Below are positions 49,739-58,782 of a DNA stretch of 64,000 nucleotides, in pieces. Below the pieces are notes generated by a model that saw only the letters and a program-made list of their open reading frames with translations, was not told where the DNA came from and made no database searches. Position numbers and translations under genes: made by a program. The first letter of the stretch is position 1. Every line of letters begins with the position of its first letter. The stretch is from Lachnoclostridium sp. An169. GTDB taxonomy: Bacteria > Bacillota > Clostridia > Lachnospirales > Lachnospiraceae. The stretch is from contig NZ_NFKT01000025.1 of assembly GCF_002160525.1 (NCBI RefSeq), positions 1 through 64,000 on the forward strand, written 5' to 3'.

Positions 49739-50133
49739 ATGAAAAAAACAGTTTTATACCGCGTTATCTTCTATGGAACTATCTATTTCCCGACAGCCCC
49801 ATGACGCTGAGAGTGGTTCTGCTCCTTACCGCCATTATCCTCACCGGGATCGGCGCTGCCATGTCGCTGAATATGAGAATCATTCCGAACCCCGGGGACG
49901 GAATCGTCCAGGCAATCGCTGACTGTATCCATAAGAGTACCGGATTTGCCAAGAACTGCTTTGATCTTGTCAATATTACCTTTGCTGTGGCGGTCAGCCT
50001 GATCTTTGCCGGGGAGCTCCGCGGAGTCGGCATCGGGACTGTTCTGGCTGTAATCGGCGTGGGCAGGGCGATTGCCGTGTTTAATCACTTTACATATGAC
50101 AGGATGAAGAAGATGGCCGGAGTGGAGGAATAG
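49739..50133 (+). pseudogene. YczE/YitT-like membrane protein, internal deletion and frameshift
   Basis: The true start is ATG 49739 after GGAGGGACAG, reading MKKTVLYRVIFYGTIYF and stopping at 49804. From about 49785 another frame carries the rest of the family sequence: SPMTLRVVLLLTAIILTGIG, IPNPGDGIVQAIADC, TGFAKNCFDLVNITF and the C-terminus to 50133. About 70 residues, two helices, have been lost at the join. The upstream extension of the longer frame (from TTG 49726) is only a shadow of the real N-terminus. Confidence 0.75.
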
Positions 50134-50171
50134 AAACGCCGGTGTATTTATCACGACCGTGCATATATCTG

Positions 50172-50200
50172 TTTTCAAACAAAATCAAAAGAAGTATAAT
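50172..50200 (+). promoter_or_regulatory. Promoter before the membrane protein-AraC pair
   Basis: TTTTCA (50172-50177), 17-bp spacer, perfect TATAAT (50195-50200). Confidence 0.55.
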
Positions 50201-50270
50201 GAAAGAGAGATATTTTGATAACTCGAAATAATTATTGTACGGAAAATTGATTTTGGGAGGAGGAAAGATT

Positions 50271-50906
50271 ATGGCTGAATCACAGAAAAATTTAAGTGTA
50301 AATGCAGCGCTGCTTGCAGGATGTACCCGGAGATTGTTCTGGGTTCTGATCGTGTGGAATATAGTGGAATTATTTATATCGCTGATAGGAAAAACGGAAA
50401 TGGCTCCGTTTTACGTTTCCGGAGCGATCCTTGAGGCGGTCGTCTCTGTCATCTATGGAATATTGCTGCTTCGTCTGGTCTCGGAAAGCCCTCGCTACCG
50501 TATTGCGGCAGTCTGCTGGTTTATCAACGCGGCAGGCAGCGCAGTACAGATTCCTCTCTCCGCAGGGGAAAACGCCATGGCAGTGCTGGCCGGAATGATC
50601 AATTTAGGAGTTTTGGCGGCAACTCTGTTGGGAACATATTATGAATGTGCGGGTCATTCGGAAGTTTTACAGGAAGCAGACTGGGATCTTTCCGATAAGT
50701 GGCAAAGATTGTGGAAATGGTATGTCAGGTTCTTTCTGGTGATGATCGGCGGGATTTTTCTTGGCGCGGTGATCCCGGCTGTCGGACTGCTCATTCTTAT
50801 CGCGGCAGTGGCAGTGTCGCTGATTGCCGCGCTCGTCATCAGTGTGTTCAGGCTTATATATCTGTACAGAATGTCGAAGGTTTTTCAGACCTGTTCGAGA
50901 GCATAA
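50271..50906 (+). CDS. Hypothetical multi-spanning membrane protein
   Basis: 211 residues. About six hydrophobic segments: 23-42, 53-74, 80-98, 106-127, 158-175 and 178-205. A conserved-looking cytoplasmic stretch HSEVLQEADWDLSDKWQRLWKWY lies before the last two helices. I recognise no family. ATG 50271 follows TTGGGAGGAGG. The AraC-type regulator follows 14 bases later, so the two are probably cotranscribed. Confidence 0.78.
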   Translation: MAESQKNLSVNAALLAGCTRRLFWVLIVWNIVELFISLIGKTEMAPFYVSGAILEAVVSVIYGILLLRLVSESPRYRIAAVCWFINAAGSAVQIPLSAGENAMAVLAGMINLGVLAATLLGTYYECAGHSEVLQEADWDLSDKWQRLWKWYVRFFLVMIGGIFLGAVIPAVGLLILIAAVAVSLIAALVISVFRLIYLYRMSKVFQTCSRA

Positions 50907-50919
50907 AGGGAGTCGGAAG

Positions 50920-52134
50920 ATGCGGATACGGGAACACGAATTTTTAAAGGCACTGATGCGCTCGCTGGGAATCGACGTCACGGTGTACCATGAGCCGTAT
51001 ACGGATGATTTTGCCTTTGACAAGGGATTAAGAGAGCAGCTTTACCGGGACTACAGTTACAGGGACCTCCTTCTGCAAATGGATGTAAGATGCCGGGAGA
51101 AAGGGCTGTATCCCTTTCGGGATTCTTTCGGAGTGTCCTACGTGATATTCGGAGGCGTCAAGTGGGAAGGACAGAGAGTACTGATTCTGGCAGGTCCTTA
51201 TCTTGACGGCCGGTGGAAGGCAGATCCGGACGAAGTGATCCGGGAGAATCATCTGGAGCTGTATCACGTCCCGGTCCTGCAGGACTACTATGCAAGACTT
51301 GCGGCAATGGAGAATATGGAGGCTGTCCTCCGGCCTTTTTTTTCTTATTTCCAGGGGGAAGATATGGAGATCCGGCCTCTGGAAGTTCAGTTCCGGGAGA
51401 CGGAAGAGACGCTGGAACTGAAGATCGGGGATGAGGACGACGGTCTGAGCGCGCGGATGACAGAAGAGCGGTACCATTATGAAGATGAGCTGCTGGACGC
51501 AGTAGAGCAGGGGGATCTGGATCGTGTCATCTCTCTGCAGAGAGAACTGAAAAAATACCATATTCCCAGACGGAGCGCAGATGATATCCGGAACGAGAAA
51601 AATATGGTTCTTACGCTGAACGTGCTATACCGGAAGGCTGTGCAGAAGGCGCATGTCCATCCTTTTCATATTGATGCGGTTTCCAACCGGTTTGCAAAGC
51701 AGATCGAGAACAGCCTGACATCAGGGTGCCTGGAGGCGACGGCCATGGAGATGGCGGAAGAGTACTGCCGCCTTGTGCGGAGATACTCTCTGAAAGGATA
51801 TTCCGAACTGGTTGAGCGGGCAGTGAATTACATGGATTTTCATTTCCGGGAGCCCCTTTCTGTGGGAACACTGGCAGAGGTTCTATCGGTCAGCAGCGGC
51901 TACCTGTCCGCACAGTTTAAAAAAGAGACGGGAAAAACGGTGATCGGATGGCTGAATGAAAGAAGAGTTGACCGGGCGCTGCACCTGCTTGAGACGACAA
52001 AGCTTCCTGTCCATGAGGTGGCGGCAAGAGTGGGGATATACGATGAGAATTATTTTACCCGGCTGTTTAAAAAGGTGAAAGGCGAGACTCCGAGGGAACA
52101 CAGAAAGGCGTTTGAGAGGAAAAAAGCAGAATAA
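50920..52134 (+). CDS. AraC-family transcriptional regulator
   Basis: 404 residues. A long N-terminal region (1-290) has a domain rich in YHEPYTDDFAFD and FGVSYVIFGGVKWEG, followed by a helical middle part (LLDAVEQGDLDRVISLQREL). This layout is shared by AraC regulators that sit beside Lachnospiraceae glycosidase genes. The AraC helix-turn-helix pair covers about 305-400 (LSVGTLAEVLSVSSGYLSAQF cited in part; VGIYDENYFTRLFKKVKGETP). The ATG at 50920 follows AAAGGGAG. It immediately precedes the GH2 gene in the same direction and is its likely regulator. The effector is unknown. Confidence 0.9.
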   Translation: MRIREHEFLKALMRSLGIDVTVYHEPYTDDFAFDKGLREQLYRDYSYRDLLLQMDVRCREKGLYPFRDSFGVSYVIFGGVKWEGQRVLILAGPYLDGRWKADPDEVIRENHLELYHVPVLQDYYARLAAMENMEAVLRPFFSYFQGEDMEIRPLEVQFRETEETLELKIGDEDDGLSARMTEERYHYEDELLDAVEQGDLDRVISLQRELKKYHIPRRSADDIRNEKNMVLTLNVLYRKAVQKAHVHPFHIDAVSNRFAKQIENSLTSGCLEATAMEMAEEYCRLVRRYSLKGYSELVERAVNYMDFHFREPLSVGTLAEVLSVSSGYLSAQFKKETGKTVIGWLNERRVDRALHLLETTKLPVHEVAARVGIYDENYFTRLFKKVKGETPREHRKAFERKKAE

Positions 52135-52266
52135 CCGGACAATTATTCGCATAACCGGAGAAAATGATGAGGATTGTGCTGTTTTTCCTGAGATATATTC
52201 TATAAGATTTCCGGATTTTCTATTATACTGATCTTACAGAATTCAGTGAGAAGGAGAATGAGGAAA

Positions 52267-54744
52267 ATGAAGAAAAACAGTTTTAATACCGGATGGCTCT
52301 TTGAGGATGAGGCTTCCGGACGGAAGGAACAGGTCACTCTGCCCCATGACGCCATGATCAACACAGAGCGGAATCCGCAGATGCGGAATTATTTCCTGAC
52401 TGCCGGGTTTCAGGGAAGCAGATACCGGTATACGAAAACATTTTTCGTGCCGGAGGAGTACCGGGATAAAACTGTGATTCTGGAGTTTGAGACGGTTTAC
52501 TGTATGAGTACGGTGCTGTTAAACGGAGAGAAGATCTTTGAGAAGGCGTATGGGTATACCCCGCTCCAGATTCCTCTTACAGAGCGGCTCCGCTTCGGAG
52601 AAGAGAACACAGTGGAGGTCATCGCCGATGTGCCGAAGGAGGGATACGCCCGTTGGTATACCGGAGGGGGCATCTACCGTCCGGTGAACCTGTATGTGGG
52701 AGAGAAAGATCACATTCGTCTTTACGGTGTGAAAGTTACCACGCTTTCCATTCATCCGGCGAAGATCCGCGTGGATGTGGAGGTTGAAGGAGAAGGCGAG
52801 GTATATGTGGAGATCTCTAAAAAAGGGAAGGAAGACGGAGCAGTGGCGGCGGACGCAGAAAATGTGGCGGCACATGCAGCGGCGGCAGGTACGGGAACGG
52901 CTGCTGCCGCATCTGCTGCGGTATCCGGCGGACATGCTTCCCTGGAGTTCACCCTGGAGAATGCGGCGCTATGGAGCGCCGAGACGCCGGAACTCTACTG
53001 TGCGTCAGTGACGCTGAAAAAGGACGGGCAGGCAGTGGACACTGCGGAGGAGACATTCGGAATCCGCACCATTGACAAAGACCCGGAGAGAGGGCTACTG
53101 ATCAACGGCGTCCCGACTTTCCTGCGGGGAGGCTGCATCCACAACGACAACGGCGTGATCGGCGTAATTAACAACGACGCCACAGAGCTGCACCGCGCGA
53201 AGCGGATCAAAGAGTCAGGATTTAATACTATCCGTTCCGCCCATCATCCCATGTCGAGAAGCCTGATGAAGGCATGCGACGAGGTGGGGCTTTATGTGAT
53301 GGACGAGGCCTTCGACTACTGGTACCGTCCGAAGGTGCTCAATCCCCACAGGGAGACTTTCCTGGAGACGTTCCGGGAGGACACCCGTCTGATGGTGCAG
53401 GATGCATATAACCATCCCTGCGTGATTCTGTATTCCATCGGAAATGAGATCCCGGAGGCGGGAGGAGTCAAGGGCGTCCGCGTCGGGAAGGCGATTGTTG
53501 AGGAGATACGCCGGATCGATACCAGCCGGCTGACGACGCTTTGTCCGAGTGTACACTGGCTCAGGGAATATCTGGACGGCACTCCGTACCTGACGGAAGA
53601 TGAAGATGAGTGGATGGCAAAGAGCCCGGAGAATAAGGAAGCGGACGGGAAACATTACATCCGGATTTTTATGGGCGCAGCGGAGAACCTTCCCGACAGT
53701 GAGAAAGGGGATCCCTATCCGCCGACTTTTGTGAAGGCGGACGAGGACGCCACGAAGAATCTCTATCCATTCCTCGATGTGGCGGGCTATAACTACTACG
53801 AGGACCGCTATGAAAAGCTGCACGAGCTTCATCCGGAGCGGGTTCTCCTGGGGACGGAGACGAGAGGAGACAGGATCGTGGATACCATGCGCTATGCCCG
53901 GAACCATCCGTTTCTGATCGGCGATTTCATCTGGACGCTCCAGGACCATCTCGGCGAGGTCAACTGCTGTAATATCCGTTATGGGGATGAGGATACGAAG
54001 GCGTACCCGTGGATCTCCAACTACGGCGGCGTGATCGATCTTTCCGGGCATATCCTTCCTGCCATCCACCGGTATGAGTTTGCCTGGAATCCGGAGAAGC
54101 ACGGTCTGTATCTGGCGTCACAGCCGCCGGTGCATAAGGGAATCCGTCCGGAATTCGGCAGCTACAAATGGACGGACACAGTGGACGGCTGGACTTATGA
54201 AGGCTGTGAAGGGGAGAAAACCTGGGTGGACTTCTATACGGACGCCGACAGTGTGGAGCTGCAGATCAACGGGAAGACACTGGGAAGAGAGAAAGTGACC
54301 GATTATTTTGCCAAAATCCCCTGTGTCTATGAGCCGGGAATCCTGACCGGTATCGGGTATGACGGGGACGGAAAAGAACTGTACCGGACGGAAGTAAAGA
54401 CGGCCGGGAAAGAAACGGTGCTGCGGGCGGTGCCGGATAAGACGGTGCTGAAAGAAGGAGGGGAAGATTTCTGCTTTATCGAGGTTGAAGTTACAGACTC
54501 TGAAGGCAACCGGAAACTTCTGCCGGAGAGGAAGGTTTCCGTGCAGGCGGAGGGCTGCGGGGTGATCCAGGGATTCGGCAGCGCTTGCCATAAAAATGCG
54601 GAAAAATATAACCAGGCGTCCCACACGACATATCTGGGGCGGCTTATGGCAGTGGTGCGCAGCACGGAAGAGAAAGGGGAGATCCGGATCCGTTTTTCCT
54701 GTGACGGACTGGAAGACACAGAGGTTATTCTTCTGTCAGAATAG
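52267..54744 (+). CDS. GH2 beta-galactosidase/beta-glucuronidase-type hydrolase
   Basis: 825 residues, no signal peptide. The sugar-binding domain (1-180; ARWYTGGGIYRPVNLYV) and immunoglobulin-like domain precede the TIM barrel (about 285-590; FLRGGCIHNDNG, RSAHHPMSRSLMKACDEVG). The acid/base is Glu394 (YSIGNEIPE) and the nucleophile Glu531 (LLGTETRGD). DUF4982-like and C-terminal beta domains follow. Residues about 190-222 are an unusual Ala-rich low-complexity stretch inserted in the Ig-like domain. The ATG at 52267 has AAGGAG ten bases upstream; an ATG at 52258 is too close to it. Substrate is a beta-galactoside or similar; not fixed by sequence. Confidence 0.9.
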   Translation: MKKNSFNTGWLFEDEASGRKEQVTLPHDAMINTERNPQMRNYFLTAGFQGSRYRYTKTFFVPEEYRDKTVILEFETVYCMSTVLLNGEKIFEKAYGYTPLQIPLTERLRFGEENTVEVIADVPKEGYARWYTGGGIYRPVNLYVGEKDHIRLYGVKVTTLSIHPAKIRVDVEVEGEGEVYVEISKKGKEDGAVAADAENVAAHAAAAGTGTAAAASAAVSGGHASLEFTLENAALWSAETPELYCASVTLKKDGQAVDTAEETFGIRTIDKDPERGLLINGVPTFLRGGCIHNDNGVIGVINNDATELHRAKRIKESGFNTIRSAHHPMSRSLMKACDEVGLYVMDEAFDYWYRPKVLNPHRETFLETFREDTRLMVQDAYNHPCVILYSIGNEIPEAGGVKGVRVGKAIVEEIRRIDTSRLTTLCPSVHWLREYLDGTPYLTEDEDEWMAKSPENKEADGKHYIRIFMGAAENLPDSEKGDPYPPTFVKADEDATKNLYPFLDVAGYNYYEDRYEKLHELHPERVLLGTETRGDRIVDTMRYARNHPFLIGDFIWTLQDHLGEVNCCNIRYGDEDTKAYPWISNYGGVIDLSGHILPAIHRYEFAWNPEKHGLYLASQPPVHKGIRPEFGSYKWTDTVDGWTYEGCEGEKTWVDFYTDADSVELQINGKTLGREKVTDYFAKIPCVYEPGILTGIGYDGDGKELYRTEVKTAGKETVLRAVPDKTVLKEGGEDFCFIEVEVTDSEGNRKLLPERKVSVQAEGCGVIQGFGSACHKNAEKYNQASHTTYLGRLMAVVRSTEEKGEIRIRFSCDGLEDTEVILLSE

Positions 54745-54921
54745 CGGCGGATGGTGCCGCAGATCAGCCGGGAGAAGCGGGAGCGGCTTTTTGAAGAGGC
54801 GGCGGAAGGTAAGAGTCCCACATAAAAAAACAAATATATAAAAAAACGTACAAATGCATAATACAAATCTGTCCTTTCCGTTTAGGATTAAATTATTCGG
54901 AAGAAAGAGAGGACAGAGTCT

Positions 54922-57006
54922 ATGAAAAATGTGGAAGAAATTTAAAAAACACTGACACTGCGTGAAAAAGCATCCCTGCTTTCAGGAGAGGATTTCTGGC
55001 ATACAAAGGGAATCCCGGACAAGGGCGTACCGTCCGTTATGGTGACGGACGGTCCCCACGGTCTGAGAAAGCAGAGCGGGGAGAGCGATATGCTTGGAAT
55101 CAATGACAGCGTGCCTGCCACCTGCTTTCCGTCCGCAGCCTGCGTCTGCAACAGCTGGGATGAAGAACTGATCGGCAGGATCGGAAAAGCATTGGGCGAG
55201 GAGTGCCAGGCGGAGGAAGTAGGCGTTCTGCTCGGACCCGGAAATAACATCAAGAGAAGCCCTCTGTGCGGCAGGAACTTCGAGTATTTCTCCGAGGATC
55301 CCTATCTGGCGGGGCATATGGCAAAAAGCCATATCAATGGTGTGCAGAGTATGGGTGTGGGTACCAGCCTGAAGCATTTCGCCGTGAATAATCAGGAGAA
55401 TTACCGCATGAGCGTGGATGCCGTAGTCGATGAGAGAACGCTGAGGGAGATCTATCTGGCAGCTTTCGAGACGGCGGTGAAAGAGGCGAAGCCGTGGACC
55501 ATCATGGGCGCTTACAACAAGGTGAACGGATCTTTCTGCTGCGAGAACCATCATCTGCTCCACGAGATCCTCCGGGATGAGTGGGGGTATGAGGGCGTTG
55601 TGATGTCTGACTGGGGCGCGGTAAACGACCATGTCAGCGGAATCCCGGAAGGGTTTGATCTGCGTATGCCATACTTAAGCGAGGCGAAAATCGACGAGAT
55701 CGTCCGCGCGGTGGAAGAGGGCAGGCTCGCAGAAGAAGATCTGGACAAGGCGGTGGAAAGAGTCCTTACATTGGTGAAAAAATGTGTGGAGAACCGCCGG
55801 GAAGGATTCTCCCTGACTGCGGAAGATGTGGATCCGGCAATGGAGGCGGATGCTGTAGCTGCGGTGAAGGAGGCTGACAGGGCGGTAGTCTGCATCGGTC
55901 TTCCGGACGGCTGGGAGAGCGAGGGATACGACCGCACGAAAATGGATATACCGGCGAATCAGATCCATCTCCTGAAAGAACTTTCCAGGACAGGCAGGCC
56001 GGTTATCGCAGTTCTGTTCTGCGGCGCGCCGGTGACGACAGGATGGACAGAATATGTGGATGCCCTCCTTGTTCCGTATACCGGAGGGCAGGCAGTTGCA
56101 CAGGCGCTGACGGATGTACTCTGTGGAACGGTGAATCCCTGTGGAAAACTGAGCGAGACATGGCCCCTTAAAATGAGCGACACACCCTGTTCCCTGACCT
56201 ATCCGCAGAAGAAAAAGGCGGTCTATGAGGAAGGTGTGTTCGTAGGATATCGCTACTATGAGAAGAAACAGATGCCCGTAGCATTCCCATTCGGTTTCGG
56301 TCTCTCCTATACGGAATTCTCTTATGGAAACCTTCAGATCGGGAAAGACCCGGTAAAGGATACGGAGACGGTAAAGGTGAGAGCAGATGTGACCAACATC
56401 GGAAAAGTGCCGGGTAAAGAGATTATTCAGCTCTATGTGGGAGAAAAAGATGCTCCGGTTCCGCGTCCGGTGAAGGAACTTAAAGGTTTCCGGAAAATAT
56501 CGCTGGAGCCGGGCGAAACCAGGACGGTGGAATTCACACTGGATAAGAGAAGCTTTGCATATTACGATGAAGAGATACATGACTGGTATGCCCCGACAGG
56601 CTCGTATGAGATCTCTGTGGGTGCGTCCAGTACGGATATCCGGCTGAGCGGAGAGATTCAGGTCGTCTCCACCGTACAGAAAAATGACGAGCTTACCGTC
56701 TATTCTTCTCTGGAAGAGATCCTGGCAGATCCGGTAGCTGTGCAGATCATGGGGGCGGCTATGGGAGGCGCATTCGGCGGAGCGCAGGGCGCGGAAGCCG
56801 GAGAGGGCAAAGCGGAGGACGGACAGCCGGCACAGTCTCCGGCAGGGGCAACGGCAGCCGCAGAAGGAGCGGCAATGGCGATGACCATGCCGATGATCAA
56901 GATCGCAGGCATGAGCGGCGGAGCATTCCCGGAGGAAGCGGTGTATCAGATGATCGGCGCGATCAATGCGGCGAAGAAAAATGCTTCACAGCCGGCAGAT
57001 AAATAA
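54922..57006 (+). pseudogene. GH3 beta-glucosidase with an in-frame stop at codon 8
   Basis: ATG 54922 starts MKNVEEI, meets TAA at 54943-54945, and the same frame continues KTLTLREKASLLSGEDFWHT, the normal GH3 N-terminus, to 57006. An ATT-TTA to ATT-TAA change would explain it. The remainder is intact: KHFAVNNQE, GVVMSDWGAV (nucleophile Asp at codon 230), the C-domain to about 480 and fibronectin-III (GKEIIQLYVGEKD). A tail follows with SSLEEILADP and an Ala/Gly-rich run. The next ATG is 55039, which would omit about 39 residues of the barrel. The gene is therefore probably dead, unless the stop is a sequencing error. Order is standard, unlike the GH3 at 31592. Confidence 0.8.
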
Positions 57007-57084
57007 ATTTACTTTATAAGTATTTTCGCTTATAATAGAAAAAGCTACAGTGTAAATCTGCAAGACTGAAATGATGCGTATTGT

Positions 57085-58084
57085 AATGGAAGTCTCCGGG
57101 ACCTGACCCGGTTACTGGAGAAACATCATGAAAAATCCGTCATTCTTCTCATTGACGAATATGACGTTCCTCTTGCAAAGGCGTTTGAAAACGGTTACTA
57201 TGACCGGATGGTCTTTCTGATTCGCAACCTGTTTGAACAGGCACTGAAAACAAACAGGAGCCTTAAGTTTGCAGTCCTTACCGGATGCATGAGAATTTCA
57301 AAGGAAAGTATTTTTACCGGATTGAACAATCCGAAAATCCGTTCTGTTTCAGACGTGGAGTTTGACGAATATTTCGGTTTTACTGACGGAGAGGTGCGGA
57401 GTCTTCTGCGCTATTACGGGTTATCCGATCACTATGACGTGGTGAAAGAATGGTACGATGGATACCGGTTTGGAAATATAGACGTGTACTGTCCCTGGGA
57501 TGTGCTGAATTACTGTGATACCCTGCGCAGTGATCCAAATGCACTGCCGCAGAATTACTGGATCAATACCAGCAGCAATGATGCTGTGAGAGTCTTTATT
57601 GAACAGTCTGATAACGGGACAACAAAGCGGGAGATTGAACGTCTCGTGGCCGGGGAAGAGATAAGAAAGGAGATCCGGCAGGAGCTGACTTATAAAGATA
57701 TGTACCGGAATATTGATAACCTCTGGAGTGTATTGTTCACCACAGGCTATCTGACACAGAGGGGCAGACAGGAGGGAAATGAAATCAGCCTGGTTATTCC
57801 GAATGTGGAGATCAGAAATATTTTCACCACTCAGATTATGGAATTTTTCCGGGAGCAGGTGAAAGCAGACGGAGAAGCCTTAAATCATTTCTGCGATGCT
57901 CTGGAAAAGGGTGATGCACAGGAAGTAGAAAAAAGGCTGTAAAAACGCACTCAGGCAGATTGAGCACACCCATTATGAAGAAGAACTGAAAAATGAAGGG
58001 ATTGACAGGATCCTGAAATACGGGATTGCCTGTTATAAGAAACGCTGCAAGGTCATGCTGCTTGGAGCGCAGGATATAGAATAG
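57085..58084 (+). pseudogene. DUF1703 AAA-ATPase-like protein, decayed
   Basis: From 57085 the frame reads SLRDLTRLLEKHHEKSVILL then IDEYDVPLAKAF (Walker B region), TGCMRISKESIFTGLNN and WYDGYRFG, and runs to a stop at 57942, all typical of the AAA-ATPase-like domain. The N-terminus with Walker A is missing. After the stop another frame gives HTHYEEELKNEGIDRILKYG and IACYKKRCKVML to a stop at 58084, the end of the PDDEXK_9 domain; the nuclease core is lost. An ATG at 57208 could start a fragment, but without the Walker A loop. A smaller remnant of the same family lies at 31233-31349. Confidence 0.82.
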
Positions 58085-58100
58085 TAATTCAGCAGCCAGA

Positions 58101-58134
58101 GCTGTACTCCCGGGGCAGTCTCCGGGAGTACAGC
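58101..58134. terminator. Strong hairpin between convergent units
   Basis: A 13-bp perfect GC-rich stem (GCTGTACTCCCGG at 58101-58113 with its complement at 58122-58134). It lacks a T-run on either side, so it may be an insulating hairpin rather than a full intrinsic terminator. Confidence 0.55.
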
Positions 58135-58174
58135 CGCCCCTACGCCTTGTATTTCCAGTAGAGATCCTGCAGTT

Positions 58175-58606
58175 TTAAAGGTATTCCCGCAGCTTTTTCA
58201 TGAGCTCGTCCTCAGCCTGGATGATCTTCCGGGTCAGATCGAGCGCTTTTTTATCTGCTTCCTTGAGTTCATTTGCCTTTTCTCCGAGTGTCTTGATCCC
58301 CATATTGCATCCGTCAATGAGAAGCTTTGCGATCTGGCTGTTGCTGCTGTCGAAAGTGAGCTTCATCTCTGTGGTAAACCAGGCGAAAGTGCTTGCCATG
58401 GCGCCGGGTTCTTTATCCTCATTTCCCGAGTCGTTCAGGAGAGTTACCGCCTCGGCTTCAAGCTGCCGGTGTTTCTCGGTGTAATTCTCAATAAGTTTTA
58501 AAAGCTCTGAGTCTTTGATAAATTCAGATGTCTGTTCCAGACTGTTTACTGCCATTTTGCATCCGGAAGAGCATTCTTCAAGAAGTAATCGCGTCTGTTC
58601 GTCCAT
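58175..58606 (-). CDS. Ferritin-like four-helix bundle protein
   Basis: 143 residues, almost all helical: about 2-25, 27-52, 68-100 and 103-142. The pattern LLEECSSGCKMAVNSLEQ, IENYTEKHRQLEAEA and GCNMGIKTLGEKAN resembles DUF2383/rubrerythrin-like bundles, but the paired ExxH iron ligands of true ferritins are not evident apart from YTEKHRQLE. AAAGGAG lies before the start at 58606; a longer frame from 58663 has no site. It is monocistronic with its own promoter. Function is unknown; a stress or metal role would be a guess. Confidence 0.75.
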   Translation of the reverse strand: MDEQTRLLLEECSSGCKMAVNSLEQTSEFIKDSELLKLIENYTEKHRQLEAEAVTLLNDSGNEDKEPGAMASTFAWFTTEMKLTFDSSNSQIAKLLIDGCNMGIKTLGEKANELKEADKKALDLTRKIIQAEDELMKKLREYL

Positions 58607-58674
58607 ATTCAGGAACTCCTTTCCCGTTTTTTTGTTAGTATGTGTAACTGTGTCCCGAATCATACGTCGGCTGT

Positions 58675-58704
58675 ATTATAATAGAAAACATCTATGGAAA
58701 ACAA
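58675..58704 (-). promoter_or_regulatory. Promoter of the four-helix protein gene
   Basis: On the minus strand TTGTTT (58704-58699), 18-bp spacer, TATAAT (58680-58675). Confidence 0.6.
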
Positions 58705-58718
58705 TAGCTTATGCGTAT

Positions 58719-58747
58719 TTGCCCTTTCTGATACAGTCCGATATAAT
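58719..58747 (+). promoter_or_regulatory. Promoter of the acetyltransferase gene
   Basis: TTGCCC (58719-58724), 17-bp spacer, perfect TATAAT (58742-58747), 36 bases before the start codon. It is back to back with the minus-strand promoter at 58675-58704. Confidence 0.62.
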
Positions 58748-58782
58748 ATAGGCTGACATAAAATATGAAAAAGGTGAAGAAG

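Noticed and set aside
52201-52229. Promoter for the GH2 gene using TATACT at 52224-52229
   Set aside because: A plausible -10 box but no acceptable -35 at 16-18 bases; left uncalled.
54922-54948. Programmed frameshift or readthrough at the GH3 stop
   Set aside because: The frame is the same on both sides and no stimulatory structure is visible; a point mutation or sequencing error is simpler.
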